NCBI RefSeq assembly: GCF_900106565.1
Contig: NZ_FNNJ01000002.1
Coordinates: 572,786-636,785, forward strand
Direction: 5' to 3'
Source of the DNA: Lutibacter oricola
Lineage (GTDB): Bacteria; Bacteroidota; Bacteroidia; Flavobacteriales; Flavobacteriaceae
DNA length: 64,000 nucleotides
Below the pieces are notes generated by a model. It had not been told where the DNA came from, ran no database searches, and saw nothing but the letters and a program-made list of their open reading frames with translations. Numbering within the stretch: position 1 is the first letter of the stretch; each line of letters starts with the position of its first letter. Positions 16,108-25,075 of this stretch are shown here, one piece after another. The translations under genes were made by a program, and so were the position numbers.

Positions 16108-18699
16108 ATGAACTTTAATAATTTTACAATAAAATCGCAAGAAGCTATTCAAAAGGCTCAGCAATTTGCACAAGGTTTAGAACATCAACAAATAGAAAAC
16201 TCACATATTTTAAAAGGAATTTTTCATGTTGATGAAAATGTAGCACCTTTTATTTTTAAAAAATTAGGTGTTAATTTTGATTTACTAAAAACACTAATAG
16301 ATAAAACCATTGAAAGTTACGCTAAAGTAACTGGTGGTAATGAAACTACATTGTCTAGAAATGCTTCAAAAATGCTTAATACAGCAGCTAATGAAGCACA
16401 AAAAATGGATGATGAGTTTGTTTCAATAGAGCATTTATTAATAGCTATTTTAAAAAATAAAGATACAACTGCACAGGTTCTAAAAGATCAAGGTATTACA
16501 AGTAAATCTATGAATACTGCTATTTCTGAATTAAGAAAAGGCAGTAAAGTAAACTCTCAAAGCGCAGAAGACACTTACAATTCGCTAAACAAATATGCTC
16601 GTAATTTAAATGAACTTGCAAAAGAAGGAAAATTAGACCCAGTAATTGGTAGAGATGAAGAAATTAGAAGAATACTTCAAATACTTTCTCGTAGAACTAA
16701 AAATAACCCTATGCTAGTTGGTGAACCTGGCACTGGTAAAACGGCTATTGCTGAAGGTCTAGCTCACAGAATAATTAAAGGAGATATTCCAGAAAATTTA
16801 AAAGACAAACAAATTTATTCGCTAGATATGGGTGCTCTAATTGCTGGTGCTAAATTTAAAGGTGAATTTGAAGAACGCTTAAAATCTGTTGTGAAAGAAG
16901 TTACTTCGGCAAATGGAGAAATAGTATTATTTATAGATGAAATACATACTCTTGTTGGTGCTGGTGGTGGTCAAGGAGCAATGGATGCTGCTAATATTTT
17001 AAAACCAGCTTTGGCTCGTGGAGAACTTAGAGCTATTGGAGCCACTACTCTAGATGAATATCAAAAATACTTTGAGAAAGATAAAGCATTAGAACGTAGA
17101 TTTCAAAAAGTAATAGTTGATGAACCAGATACAGAAAGTGCTATTTCTATTTTACGTGGTATTAAAGAAAAATACGAGAACCATCATAAAGTTCAAATTA
17201 AAGACGACGCCATAATTGCTGCGGTAGAACTATCTCAGCGTTATATTTCTAATCGATTTTTACCAGATAAAGCTATTGATTTAATGGATGAATCTGCTGC
17301 AAAATTACGAATGGAAATCAATTCAAAACCAGAAGAATTAGATGTTTTGGATCGAAAAATAATGCAGTTAGAAATTGAAATTGAAGCTATTAAACGCGAA
17401 AATGATGTAAAAAAATTAACTTCATTAAAAAAAGAAGTTGCGAATTTAAAAGAAGAACGCAACGAAATTAACGCAAAATGGGTTAGCGAAAAAGAATTGG
17501 TAGATGCAGTACAAGAAAGTAAAGAAGCCATTGAAAACTATAAATTAGAAGCAGAACAAGCAGAACGTGATGGTGATTATGGCAAAGTTGCTGAAATACG
17601 TTACGGAAAAATTAAAGAAGAACAAGAGCACTTGGAAGAACTTCAAAAAGAAATTTCTGACGATCAAGATTCGGCTTTAATTAAAGAAGTTGTTACAAGA
17701 GAAGATATTACTGAAGTTGTTGCTAAATGGACAGGAATACCAGTAACAAAAATGCTACAAAGTGATCGTGAAAAGTTATTGAATTTAGAAGGTGAACTAC
17801 ATAATAGAGTAATTGGTCAAGAAGAGGCAATAGTAGCTGTTTCTGATGCTGTAAGACGTTCTAGAGCAGGTTTACAAGACGATAAAAAACCGTTAGGATC
17901 ATTTTTATTTTTAGGTACAACAGGTGTTGGTAAAACTGAATTAGCTAAAGCTTTGGCTGAATATTTGTTTGATGATGAAAATTCAATGACACGAATCGAT
18001 ATGAGTGAATATCAAGAACGACATTCAGTAAGTAGATTGGTTGGTGCGCCTCCAGGTTACGTTGGTTATGAGGAAGGTGGGCAATTAACTGAAGCTGTTA
18101 GACGTAAACCATATTCAGTAATTCTTTTAGATGAAATTGAAAAAGCGCACCCAGATACATTTAATATTTTATTACAAGTTTTAGATGAAGGCAGATTAAC
18201 AGATAATAAAGGCCGTGTAGCAGATTTTAGAAATACTATAATTATTATGACATCTAATATGGGTGCACATATAATTCAAGAAAAGTTTGAAAAAATGGAT
18301 ATGGCAAAACGTGATTTGATTACTGAAGCTACTAAAGTTGAAGTTATTGGATTGTTGCGCCAAACTATTAGACCAGAGTTTTTAAATAGAATTGATGAAA
18401 TTATAATGTTTACGCCTTTAAATAAAGCTGAAATACATAAAATTGTAAATCTTCAATTAAAAAGCTTAGCTAAAATGTTGCAAGAAAAAGACATTAAAAT
18501 TGAATTTACTGATGAAGCTATTGAAACCCTTGCAACAAAAGGCTTTGATCCTCAATTTGGTGCAAGACCAGTTAAAAGAGTAATTCAAAAAGATGTTTTA
18601 AATGAACTTTCAAAAGAAATTTTATCGGGTAAAATAACAGCTACTAGTCATATTTTACTAGATGCTTTTGATGATAAAATTGTATTTAGAAATAAATAA
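16108..18699 (+). CDS. clpB: ATP-dependent disaggregase ClpB
   Basis: An 863-residue Hsp100 chaperone that extracts polypeptides from aggregates together with DnaK. The N-terminal Clp repeat domain (1-145) is followed by the first AAA+ module with GEPGTGKT near 205-212. The coiled-coil middle domain spans about 400-530, and the second AAA+ module has GTTGVGKT near 605 and the pore stretch [13 protein letters not shown]. The length and the middle domain distinguish it from ClpA and ClpC. It is a single gene, closed by a strong terminator. No CIRCE inverted repeat is present upstream. Confidence 0.98.
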   Translation: MNFNNFTIKSQEAIQKAQQFAQGLEHQQIENSHILKGIFHVDENVAPFIFKKLGVNFDLLKTLIDKTIESYAKVTGGNETTLSRNASKMLNTAANEAQKMDDEFVSIEHLLIAILKNKDTTAQVLKDQGITSKSMNTAISELRKGSKVNSQSAEDTYNSLNKYARNLNELAKEGKLDPVIGRDEEIRRILQILSRRTKNNPMLVGEPGTGKTAIAEGLAHRIIKGDIPENLKDKQIYSLDMGALIAGAKFKGEFEERLKSVVKEVTSANGEIVLFIDEIHTLVGAGGGQGAMDAANILKPALARGELRAIGATTLDEYQKYFEKDKALERRFQKVIVDEPDTESAISILRGIKEKYENHHKVQIKDDAIIAAVELSQRYISNRFLPDKAIDLMDESAAKLRMEINSKPEELDVLDRKIMQLEIEIEAIKRENDVKKLTSLKKEVANLKEERNEINAKWVSEKELVDAVQESKEAIENYKLEAEQAERDGDYGKVAEIRYGKIKEEQEHLEELQKEISDDQDSALIKEVVTREDITEVVAKWTGIPVTKMLQSDREKLLNLEGELHNRVIGQEEAIVAVSDAVRRSRAGLQDDKKPLGSFLFLGTTGVGKTELAKALAEYLFDDENSMTRIDMSEYQERHSVSRLVGAPPGYVGYEEGGQLTEAVRRKPYSVILLDEIEKAHPDTFNILLQVLDEGRLTDNKGRVADFRNTIIIMTSNMGAHIIQEKFEKMDMAKRDLITEATKVEVIGLLRQTIRPEFLNRIDEIIMFTPLNKAEIHKIVNLQLKSLAKMLQEKDIKIEFTDEAIETLATKGFDPQFGARPVKRVIQKDVLNELSKEILSGKITATSHILLDAFDDKIVFRNK

Positions 18700-18722
18700 T
18701 CTACTATAAATACTAATCATTT

Positions 18723-18754
18723 AACTCCTTGAGCTTTGTTCAAGGAGTTTTTTA
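18723..18754 (+). terminator. Intrinsic terminator after clpB
   Basis: AACTCCTTGA pairs with TCAAGGAGTT (10 bp) and is followed by a run of Ts. It lies 24 bp past the clpB stop. Confidence 0.9.
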
Positions 18755-18779
18755 TATATTAGTTTTAAAATCACTATTT

Positions 18780-19286
18780 ATGAAACATTTTTTTATAATT
18801 ATTCTAACGTTTTTTTGGATAAACTCTTATAGCCAAGGAGAAACGAAATATTTTTTTATTCGTCATGCTGAAAAAAATCAAACAGATAAAACTAATAAAA
18901 ACCCTGATTTAAGTGAGAAAGGAAAAAAAAGAGCTATTTATTGGAGTGAAGTTTTAAAAAGTGTAGAATTTGACGATGTATACTCGACAAATTATAAAAG
19001 AACCGAACAAACCGCTTCTCCAACAGCTGTTTTAAATAATGTTAAAATAAAATACTATAACCCAAGAGATCTATACAGTGAAGATTTTCAGAAAAAAACA
19101 AAAGGAAAAACTATTTTAATTGTTGGGCATAGCAATACTACTCCAAGTTTTGTAAATAAAGTAATAGGAAAAGAAAAATATAAACAAATTGATGAGAGTA
19201 ATAATTCTAACCTCTATATAGTTACTTTAAATAAAACGGGAATTATGGATGTTTTATTAAAAATAGCGCATAAAAAAAGCCACTAA
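18780..19286 (+). CDS. Exported histidine phosphatase (SixA/PGAM-like)
   Basis: A 168-residue protein with an N-terminal signal (MKHFFIIILTFFWINSYSQG) and a histidine phosphatase fold. The phospho-accepting His is in YFFIRHAEKN, the second arginine region in YSTNYKRTEQTA, and the second catalytic His in VGHSNTTPSF. It is shorter than phosphoglycerate mutase and resembles SixA-sized members. The signal peptide suggests a periplasmic substrate, which is unknown. The open frame can be extended to 18729, but that lies in the clpB terminator. The ATG at 18780 is chosen. Confidence 0.85.
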   Translation: MKHFFIIILTFFWINSYSQGETKYFFIRHAEKNQTDKTNKNPDLSEKGKKRAIYWSEVLKSVEFDDVYSTNYKRTEQTASPTAVLNNVKIKYYNPRDLYSEDFQKKTKGKTILIVGHSNTTPSFVNKVIGKEKYKQIDESNNSNLYIVTLNKTGIMDVLLKIAHKKSH

Positions 19287-19299
19287 AAAGTGGCTTTTA
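19272..19299. terminator. Bidirectional terminator
   Basis: AAAAGCCAC and GTGGCTTTT pair around TAAAAA. The left arm lies in the last codons of the phosphatase gene, and the hairpin serves the convergent ompW gene as well. Confidence 0.85.
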
Positions 19300-19316
19300 T
19301 ATATTGTAAATTGTTA

Positions 19317-19970
19317 TTAGAATCTTCTTCCAATACCAATACCAGCTATAAATGGGTTAATATCTACATCTGCATCTAAAATTGCAGCTCCAGCATTAAC
19401 AGTAACATCAGTACTTAAAAATATGTACTTAACATCTGCATTTATAAACCATTTATCGTTTAAATCAAAATCAATACCAGCTTGCATAGCAACACCAAAA
19501 GCATTTTCATAATCAACATCAACAACATCACCTGCATCTACATTATAAAACATAGTGTAATTTACACCGGCTCCTAAATATGGGTGAGCTTTATCTCCAT
19601 TAAAATGGTATTGTAAAGTTAATGTTGGAGGTAATAACCAAACATTTCCTAAATCTACTTCTGCACTAGAAGGCCCACCTAAAAGTGTTAAATCTGAATC
19701 AATTGTATTTACATCGTGTTTAGTTGTTCCTAAAATAAGCTCTGCAGCCCAGTTTTTAGAAAAGAAATAAGTGAAATCTAATTCTGGAATAAATTGAGTT
19801 CCTACATCAACATTTCCTTTAATAATTTCAACTTCTGCTTTTTGATCTGGTTCAATAACAAGACCTCTTAATCTAATTTGCCACTTACTATAATCTTCAC
19901 TAGTTTCTTGTGCAAATGTGTTTACTGACACTAAACCTAAAACCAATAGGCTAAATAATAGTTTTTTCAT
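19317..19970 (-). CDS. OmpW-family outer membrane protein
   Basis: A 217-residue protein with a signal peptide (MKKLLFSLLVLGLVSVNTFA) and the eight-strand OmpW barrel pattern: WQIRLRGLVIEPDQ at the mature N-terminus, an ELDFTYFFSKNWAAELILGT hairpin near 70-90, LPPTLTLQYHF, and a C-terminal GIGIGRRF strand ending in Phe. OmpW proteins form narrow hydrophobic channels. It is a single gene between convergent and divergent neighbours. The sequence upstream has no canonical -7 element (TAATATTG is the nearest) and a sigma-54-like motif with wrong spacing. Confidence 0.9.
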   Translation of the reverse strand: MKKLLFSLLVLGLVSVNTFAQETSEDYSKWQIRLRGLVIEPDQKAEVEIIKGNVDVGTQFIPELDFTYFFSKNWAAELILGTTKHDVNTIDSDLTLLGGPSSAEVDLGNVWLLPPTLTLQYHFNGDKAHPYLGAGVNYTMFYNVDAGDVVDVDYENAFGVAMQAGIDFDLNDKWFINADVKYIFLSTDVTVNAGAAILDADVDINPFIAGIGIGRRF

Positions 19971-20093
19971 AATAAAATTGTAATATTAATGTTCTTCTAA
20001 TTACTTGCAATATTACACCTTTTTTGATTTTGAAACTATGACAATTGTTTTATATTACACTACATATGATTATTATTTTAAATTAAATTATAT

Positions 20094-20101
20094 TATTTTT
20101 G
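20094..20101 (+). promoter_or_regulatory. TAnnTTTG (-7) element for smpB
   Basis: TATTTTTG ends six bases before the ATG at 20108, predicting a near-leaderless transcript. No upstream TTG at proper spacing was found. Confidence 0.45.
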
Positions 20102-20107
20102 TTTTTT

Positions 20108-20566
20108 ATGCAGAAAAAAATAAACATCCAAAATAAAAAGGCTCGTTTCGAATACGAGATTTTAGACAAGTATACGGCTGGAATTCAGCTAACTGGAACA
20201 GAAATAAAATCTATTAGAGAAAGTAAAGCTAGAATTACAGAAAGTTTTTGCGAATTTAATGAGCAAGGAGAGCTATTTGTTATAAATATGTTTATTGAAG
20301 AATATTTATATGGCCATGCTTATAACCATAAACCAAAAAGTGAACGTAAACTTTTGTTAAATAAACAAGAATTAAAAAAACTTGAAAAAGAGGTTCAAAA
20401 TGTAGGTTTAACAATAATTCCGTTAAGATTATTTTTAACAGATAATGGTTGGGCTAAATTAGATATTGCTTTGTGTAAAGGAAAGAAAAACTACGATAAG
20501 CGTGAAGCAATTAAAGATAGAGACAATAAAAAAGCTTTAGCTAGAATTAAAAAAGATTTTAATTAA
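20108..20566 (+). CDS. smpB: SsrA-binding protein SmpB
   Basis: A 152-residue basic RNA-binding protein that delivers tmRNA to stalled ribosomes for trans-translation. The OB-fold core includes KKARFEYEILDKYTAGIQL, then GTEIKSIRES and a FCEFNEQGELFVINM strand. The disordered basic tail begins near KGKKNYDKREAIKDRD. A longer frame opens at a TTG at 20099 next to the promoter; the ATG at 20108 (MQKKINIQNKKA) is normal. The UbiA gene starts 4 bp after the stop and maf 3 bp after that, so the three are one transcription unit. Confidence 0.97.
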   Translation: MQKKINIQNKKARFEYEILDKYTAGIQLTGTEIKSIRESKARITESFCEFNEQGELFVINMFIEEYLYGHAYNHKPKSERKLLLNKQELKKLEKEVQNVGLTIIPLRLFLTDNGWAKLDIALCKGKKNYDKREAIKDRDNKKALARIKKDFN

Positions 20567-20570
20567 TTTT

Positions 20571-21479
20571 ATGTCTGTTGCAGTATTTTTTAATCTAATT
20601 AGGTATAAAAACTTACTGCTTTTAATATATTTTCAGTTACTTATAAAATATTTATTATTCCCAGCTTTTAATATTGTTGAAGTTTTTTCTAGTATTCAAT
20701 TTATTATATTTCTTTTAGCACTAGTTTGTATTACAGCGGCTGGAAATATTATTAATGACATTTTTGATGTAGAAATTGATAAAGTAAATAAGCCAAACAC
20801 CTATATTGTATCTCGCTTAATATCTAAAGAAAAGGCTAAACGGTTATACCTCTTTGTTAATAGTATTGGTGTTATTTCTGGTATTTATCTATCTCTAAAT
20901 ATTCAAAAACCACAATATTCTTTCATATTTATTACAGTATCACTTCTACTCTATTATTATTCAAAAAAAATAAAAGGAACACTACTTTTAGGTAATATTA
21001 TTGTTTCGTTTCTTATTGCTTTAAGTGTATATTTATTAGCTATTTTTAACATAAGCAACAAAACTTTGATTGAAAATAGTTTATATGTTAAAATCATACT
21101 CTTATTATATACCATTTTTGCTTTTTTTATTAACTTTTCTCGAGAAATAATAAAAGATATACAAGATATTATAGGCGATTACAAGTTAAAATTAAATACG
21201 TTACCTATTTCTATTGGTATAAAAAGAAGTAAAAGTATAATAGCAATAAGCTGTTTTATTGTTTTATCCCTACTACTTTTCTTAACACTTACATTTGCTG
21301 AATATTATAAATATACATTTTTATACCTATTATTATTTTCGTTTTTACCTCTATTTTATATTTCAATTCAAATATTAAAATCAACTACAAATAAGGACTT
21401 CAAAAAAATAAGTTTATTACTAAAAATTATTATGCTTTTTGGAGTCAGTTCAATTATATTATTATCATTTAAATTATAA
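20571..21479 (+). CDS. UbiA-family prenyltransferase (geranylgeranylglycerol-phosphate synthase-like)
   Basis: A 302-residue membrane protein with about eight to nine transmembrane helices. It carries the two Asp-rich motifs of UbiA enzymes: NDIFDVEIDKVNKP near residues 62-75 and REIIKDIQDIIGDYKLK in the second half. These bind the prenyl diphosphate through magnesium. Flavobacterial proteins of this type are usually annotated as geranylgeranylglycerol-phosphate geranylgeranyltransferase, but the true acceptor is not known from sequence. The smpB-ubiA-maf order is common in this family, with 3-4 bp gaps. Confidence 0.85.
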   Translation: MSVAVFFNLIRYKNLLLLIYFQLLIKYLLFPAFNIVEVFSSIQFIIFLLALVCITAAGNIINDIFDVEIDKVNKPNTYIVSRLISKEKAKRLYLFVNSIGVISGIYLSLNIQKPQYSFIFITVSLLLYYYSKKIKGTLLLGNIIVSFLIALSVYLLAIFNISNKTLIENSLYVKIILLLYTIFAFFINFSREIIKDIQDIIGDYKLKLNTLPISIGIKRSKSIIAISCFIVLSLLLFLTLTFAEYYKYTFLYLLLFSFLPLFYISIQILKSTTNKDFKKISLLLKIIMLFGVSSIILLSFKL

Positions 21480-21482
21480 CTA

Positions 21483-22061
21483 ATGCTACAAGAAAAATTT
21501 AAAAACAACACTATTATCCTAGCCTCAAACTCACCTAGAAGGCAAGAATTAATCAAAGGTTTAGATGTTAATTTTAAAATTGAAGTAAAAGAAGTTAATG
21601 AGCTCTATTCAAGCAATTTAAAAAACAAAGAAATAACGGAGTATTTAGCAGTTTTAAAATCTAATGCTTTTGGAGAAGTTTCAGAAAAAGATATTATTAT
21701 AACTGCCGATACTATTGTTTGGTTTAATAATAAAGCACTCGAAAAACCTAAAACTAAAGAAGAAGCTATTGAAATGTTAAGTAAACTATCTGGCAAAAAA
21801 CACGAGGTTTACACATCGGTTTGTATTAGAACAAATAATACACAAAAGGTGTTTACTGATATTACTAAAGTACACTTCGCAAATTTATCTTTAGATGAAA
21901 TTACTTATTATGTTAATAAATATAAACCTTTTGACAAAGCTGGATCTTATGGAATCCAAGAATGGCTGGGTTATGTAGGTGTTTCTAAAATTGAAGGAAG
22001 CTATTTTAACGTTATGGGCTTACCTGTGGATAAAATTTATCAAGAATTAAAGAAATTATAG
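21483..22061 (+). CDS. maf: Maf-family nucleoside triphosphate pyrophosphatase
   Basis: A 192-residue house-cleaning hydrolase that removes non-canonical or excess nucleotides (dTTP/UTP type in the YhdE subgroup). The substrate-binding loop is LASNSPRRQELI near residues 14-25, and the catalytic stretch is ITADTIVWFNN near 73-83, followed by KPKTKEEAIEML and GSYGIQEW. Normal length. It is the third gene of the smpB-ubiA-maf run. Confidence 0.93.
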   Translation: MLQEKFKNNTIILASNSPRRQELIKGLDVNFKIEVKEVNELYSSNLKNKEITEYLAVLKSNAFGEVSEKDIIITADTIVWFNNKALEKPKTKEEAIEMLSKLSGKKHEVYTSVCIRTNNTQKVFTDITKVHFANLSLDEITYYVNKYKPFDKAGSYGIQEWLGYVGVSKIEGSYFNVMGLPVDKIYQELKKL

Positions 22062-22122
22062 CCTCAAAATATTAATTATACTTATTTTTGAAGCGTTTTA
22101 AAATAAATACAACTTTAAACAA

Positions 22123-23094
22123 ATGAAAAAATACACTTTTACTGAGAAAAAAGATACACGTTCTGGCTTTGGTGCTGGTTTAGCTGAATTAGGAAGAACA
22201 AACCCAAACGTAGTTGCTTTATGTGCTGATTTGGTGGGTTCATTAAAAATGGAGAAATTTATTGAAGAAAATCCAAATAGATTTTTTCAAATTGGTATTG
22301 CTGAAGCTAATATGATGGGTATTGCGGCTGGTATGACCATTGGAGGAAAAATTCCTTTTACTGGAACTTTTGCAAATTTTTCTACTGGTAGAGTTTATGA
22401 CCAAATTCGTCAATCTATTGCATATTCAGATAAAAATGTGAAAATATGTGCATCTCACGCAGGTTTAACTTTAGGTGAAGATGGAGCAACACACCAAATA
22501 TTAGAAGATATTGGATTAATGAAAATGTTACCAGGAATGACTGTAATTAACACTTGTGATTACAACCAAACCGAAGCTGCTACTATTGCTATTGCAGAAC
22601 ACGAAGGCCCTGTTTATTTACGTTTTGGACGTCCGGTAATGCCTATTTTTATGCCTAAGTATACAGATGTTTCAAATGAAAATAAATTTGAAATAGGTAA
22701 GGCAATTCAAATGACAGATGGAAAAGATGTTACTATTGTAGCAACAGGTCATTTAGTTTGGGAAGCATTACAAGCTTCAGAAAAGTTAGAAGAAATGGGT
22801 ATTTCTGCTGAAGTTATTAACATACATACTATTAAACCTTTAGATGATGAAGCTATTTTAAAATCAGTTGCTAAAACTGGTTGTGTTGTTACTGCTGAAG
22901 AACATAATGTATTAGGAGGTTTAGGAGAAAGCGTTTCTAGAGTGTTAGTTCAAAACACCCCTGTACCACAAGAATTTGTTGCTGTAAACGATAGTTTTGG
23001 AGAAAGTGGAACACCAGCACAGCTAATGGAAAAGTATCAATTAGATGCAAATGCAGTTATTAATGCAGTTAAAAAAGCAATTGCTAGAAAATAA
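22123..23094 (+). CDS. Transketolase, C-terminal subunit
   Basis: A 323-residue protein equal to the second half of a full transketolase: the pyrimidine-binding domain with GIAEANMMGIAAG (the catalytic Glu that activates thiamine diphosphate) and GEDGATHQILEDIGLM, then the C-terminal domain with VVTAEEHNVLGGLGE. Bacteroidetes often encode transketolase as two polypeptides. The N-terminal, diphosphate-binding half would normally be the neighbour, but here the upstream gene is maf and the downstream one an outer-membrane protein, so the partner must lie elsewhere. Upstream there is a TATTTTTG -7 element near 22083. Confidence 0.92.
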   Translation: MKKYTFTEKKDTRSGFGAGLAELGRTNPNVVALCADLVGSLKMEKFIEENPNRFFQIGIAEANMMGIAAGMTIGGKIPFTGTFANFSTGRVYDQIRQSIAYSDKNVKICASHAGLTLGEDGATHQILEDIGLMKMLPGMTVINTCDYNQTEAATIAIAEHEGPVYLRFGRPVMPIFMPKYTDVSNENKFEIGKAIQMTDGKDVTIVATGHLVWEALQASEKLEEMGISAEVINIHTIKPLDDEAILKSVAKTGCVVTAEEHNVLGGLGESVSRVLVQNTPVPQEFVAVNDSFGESGTPAQLMEKYQLDANAVINAVKKAIARK

Positions 23095-23096
23095 TT

Positions 23097-23110
23097 GGTA
23101 TAGTATTTGC
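23097..23110 (+). promoter_or_regulatory. Sigma-54-type (-24/-12) promoter
   Basis: TTGGTATAGTATTTGC has GG at 23097-23098 and GC at 23109-23110, exactly ten bases between, as required for RpoN promoters. The predicted start is near 23122, about 27 bases before the ATG of the outer-membrane protein gene. Confidence 0.6.
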
Positions 23111-23148
23111 GTTTTGTTTGCACTAGAACTCTAAAAACATAAAATATT

Positions 23149-23763
23149 ATGAACAAAAGAATTTTATTATTTACAATGGCAGTTATGTGTACTTTTTTAA
23201 TAAGTGCACAAAATGATTTTGGTATTAAAGGTGGTTTTAGCTACAATTCTAATGGCGAGCTAAAAGAATTTTTAAACGAAGCTGAAACAATTATTAATAA
23301 TGAAGGTGAAGGAAAATCAGGTTTCAATATCGGGTTTTACGGTAAATTAGATATGAATGGTTTTTATATTAGACCAGAACTAGTTTATACCAAAACAAAC
23401 AGTAAATACTCTTTAAATGGAGGTAATGATTTTAAAATGTCTAAAATTGATGTACCTGTTTTAGTAGGTGTAAAATTAATTGGACCTTTAAATGTATTTG
23501 CTGGACCAGCATTTCAATATATTTTAAAAGACGAGTTTAATAATGTTAACTACGATGAAGTTAAAGATAATTTTACTGTTGGAATGAATATTGGAGCTTC
23601 TATAGAATTAGGAAGGTTTGGGTTTGATGCTCGTTACGAAAGAGGATTAAGCTCTAATGAAGCTAACTGGACAAATGCAGGTAAAAACTTTACATTGGAT
23701 TCAAGACCAGAACAATTTATTTTTAGTCTATCTTATAGCTTAAAAAAGGATTCTAAAAAATAA
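23149..23763 (+). CDS. Outer membrane beta-barrel protein (porin family)
   Basis: A 204-residue exported protein. The signal (MNKRILLFTMAVMCTFLISA) is followed by NDFGIKGGFSYNS and a series of amphipathic strands ending SLSYSLKKDSKK. This matches the small PorT/OmpA-like eight-strand barrels common in Bacteroidetes. FAGPAFQYIL and GASIELGRFGFDARYERG are barrel hairpins typical of that family. The function is not known. It is preceded by a sigma-54-type promoter and ends in its own terminator, so it is likely an individually controlled gene. Confidence 0.85.
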   Translation: MNKRILLFTMAVMCTFLISAQNDFGIKGGFSYNSNGELKEFLNEAETIINNEGEGKSGFNIGFYGKLDMNGFYIRPELVYTKTNSKYSLNGGNDFKMSKIDVPVLVGVKLIGPLNVFAGPAFQYILKDEFNNVNYDEVKDNFTVGMNIGASIELGRFGFDARYERGLSSNEANWTNAGKNFTLDSRPEQFIFSLSYSLKKDSKK

Positions 23764-23784
23764 AATTAAAAACTTACAAGAAAA

Positions 23785-23818
23785 AAAAAGCCACTCAAAT
23801 TTGAGTGGCTTTTTTTAG
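23785..23818. terminator. Bidirectional terminator
   Basis: AGCCACTCAAA and TTTGAGTGGCT form an 11-bp perfect stem with A-run left and T-run right. It is shared by the convergent outer-membrane and FKBP genes. Confidence 0.93.
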
Positions 23819-23828
23819 TATATTTTTT

Positions 23829-24614
23829 CTAGTTGTTTGGATCTAAATATTTATTATCTTCTAACTCATCTTCAGTTAAAATTCCATCTCCATCATCATC
23901 AGTATCAATATAATTTGGAATTGAATCTCCATCAGTATCATCATTTGTTACTAAACCATCATTATTAACATCTTCATCCTTAGATAAAACACCATCTAAA
24001 TCATTGTCAACATAATTAACATCATTCATAGTAATTTTAAAAATTAACGGAGAGTTTTTTGTAATAACACTCTGTGTAACATTACCATAACCTAATCCAG
24101 AAGGCATAAATAAATATCCTTGTCCAGAATTTTCGTACTTAAAAGATTCATCATCAGCCTGTACTACTTCACCACCTTTAAAATCTCTTAAACCAAATCC
24201 CCAACCACTAACTAAATTACTTAAAGCAAACCATACTTTTGTAGTTGAAGCATCAAAAACAGTACTATCTAACAGCATACCAGCATAAGTTACTAATACA
24301 GAATCCACTTGAGAAGGAGATTTAGAAACACCTTCTACAGTTTTTAAAGTATATAATTTATAACTTACATCATTACTTACAACAGTTTGTGAACTTAATC
24401 TCGAATCATCCATTAAAGATGTTTCACTTCCTGTAATAGTCCAAATGGCTCCATCATCTTCATTTAAATAATGCGTTTGTAAATATTCAACTATATCATT
24501 ATTATCAGTTTCTGCTTGTCCTTCATAATCAAAGTTATCATCATTATCATCTCCTCCACACGAAAAAAGAACAATACCAACTACTAGAATTTGTAATAAA
24601 TTTTTAATTTTCAT
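23829..24614 (-). CDS. FKBP-type peptidyl-prolyl isomerase lipoprotein with Asp-rich calcium repeats
   Basis: A 261-residue lipoprotein (signal ending VLFSCGGD, Cys19). The middle part (about residues 100-195) is an FKBP domain: VDSVLVTYAGMLLDSTVFD, GWGFGLRDFKGGE and YLFMPSGLGYG. The last 60 residues are thrombospondin type 3-like repeats (DNDLDGVLSKDEDVNNDG and DTDGDSIPNYIDTDDDGDG), expected to bind calcium. FKBP proteins speed proline isomerisation in exported proteins. The calcium repeats are usually found in surface-exposed proteins, so this may face outward on the outer membrane. Confidence 0.88.
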   Translation of the reverse strand: MKIKNLLQILVVGIVLFSCGGDDNDDNFDYEGQAETDNNDIVEYLQTHYLNEDDGAIWTITGSETSLMDDSRLSSQTVVSNDVSYKLYTLKTVEGVSKSPSQVDSVLVTYAGMLLDSTVFDASTTKVWFALSNLVSGWGFGLRDFKGGEVVQADDESFKYENSGQGYLFMPSGLGYGNVTQSVITKNSPLIFKITMNDVNYVDNDLDGVLSKDEDVNNDGLVTNDDTDGDSIPNYIDTDDDGDGILTEDELEDNKYLDPNN

Positions 24615-24692
24615 TCATCTTATTTTTAGAAGCCGCAAGATAGTATTTTCATATCTTTGTTAAAAGCTAAAAGTTAAATTTAACTTTAATAT

Positions 24693-25061
24693 ATGAGAAT
24701 TGATAAATTTTTGTGGTGTGTACGGTATTATAAAACCAGAAGTATTGCTACTGAAGCCTGTAAAAAAGGACATGTTAAAATAAATGCAGACAATATAAAA
24801 CCTTCTAAACTTGTGTTTTCTGGAGAAAAAATTCAAGTAAGAAGAAATCAAATTAATTACGAATTTTTAATAATTGATATTCCTAAAAACCGTGTAGGCG
24901 CTAAATTAGTTGATTTATATATTAAAGATATTACAGATAAAAGCCAATTTGAAAAACTGGATTTATTAAAATATTCTAAAGATTATTACCGTAAAAAAGG
25001 AACAGGAAGACCTACAAAAAAAGACAGAAGAGATATTGACGAATATTACGAGGAGGATTAA
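24693..25061 (+). CDS. S4-domain RNA-binding protein (Hsp15-like)
   Basis: A 122-residue basic protein. The S4 domain occupies residues 1-60: MRIDKFLWCVRYYKTRSIAT, CKKGHVKINADNIKPSK and SGEKIQVRR. The C-terminal part is highly charged (RKKGTGRPTKKDRRDIDEYY). Its E. coli relative Hsp15 (HslR) binds stalled 50S subunits carrying a nascent chain. It is the first of three closely spaced genes (methyltransferase 14 bp on, phosphoribosyltransferase 5 bp further), probably one transcript. Confidence 0.9.
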   Translation: MRIDKFLWCVRYYKTRSIATEACKKGHVKINADNIKPSKLVFSGEKIQVRRNQINYEFLIIDIPKNRVGAKLVDLYIKDITDKSQFEKLDLLKYSKDYYRKKGTGRPTKKDRRDIDEYYEED

Positions 25062-25075
25062 CCAAACCTAATTTA

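Noticed and set aside
19971-20098. Sigma-54 promoter before ompW (minus strand GGTGTAATATTGC)
   Set aside because: The GG and GC are separated by nine bases, not ten. RpoN spacing is strict.
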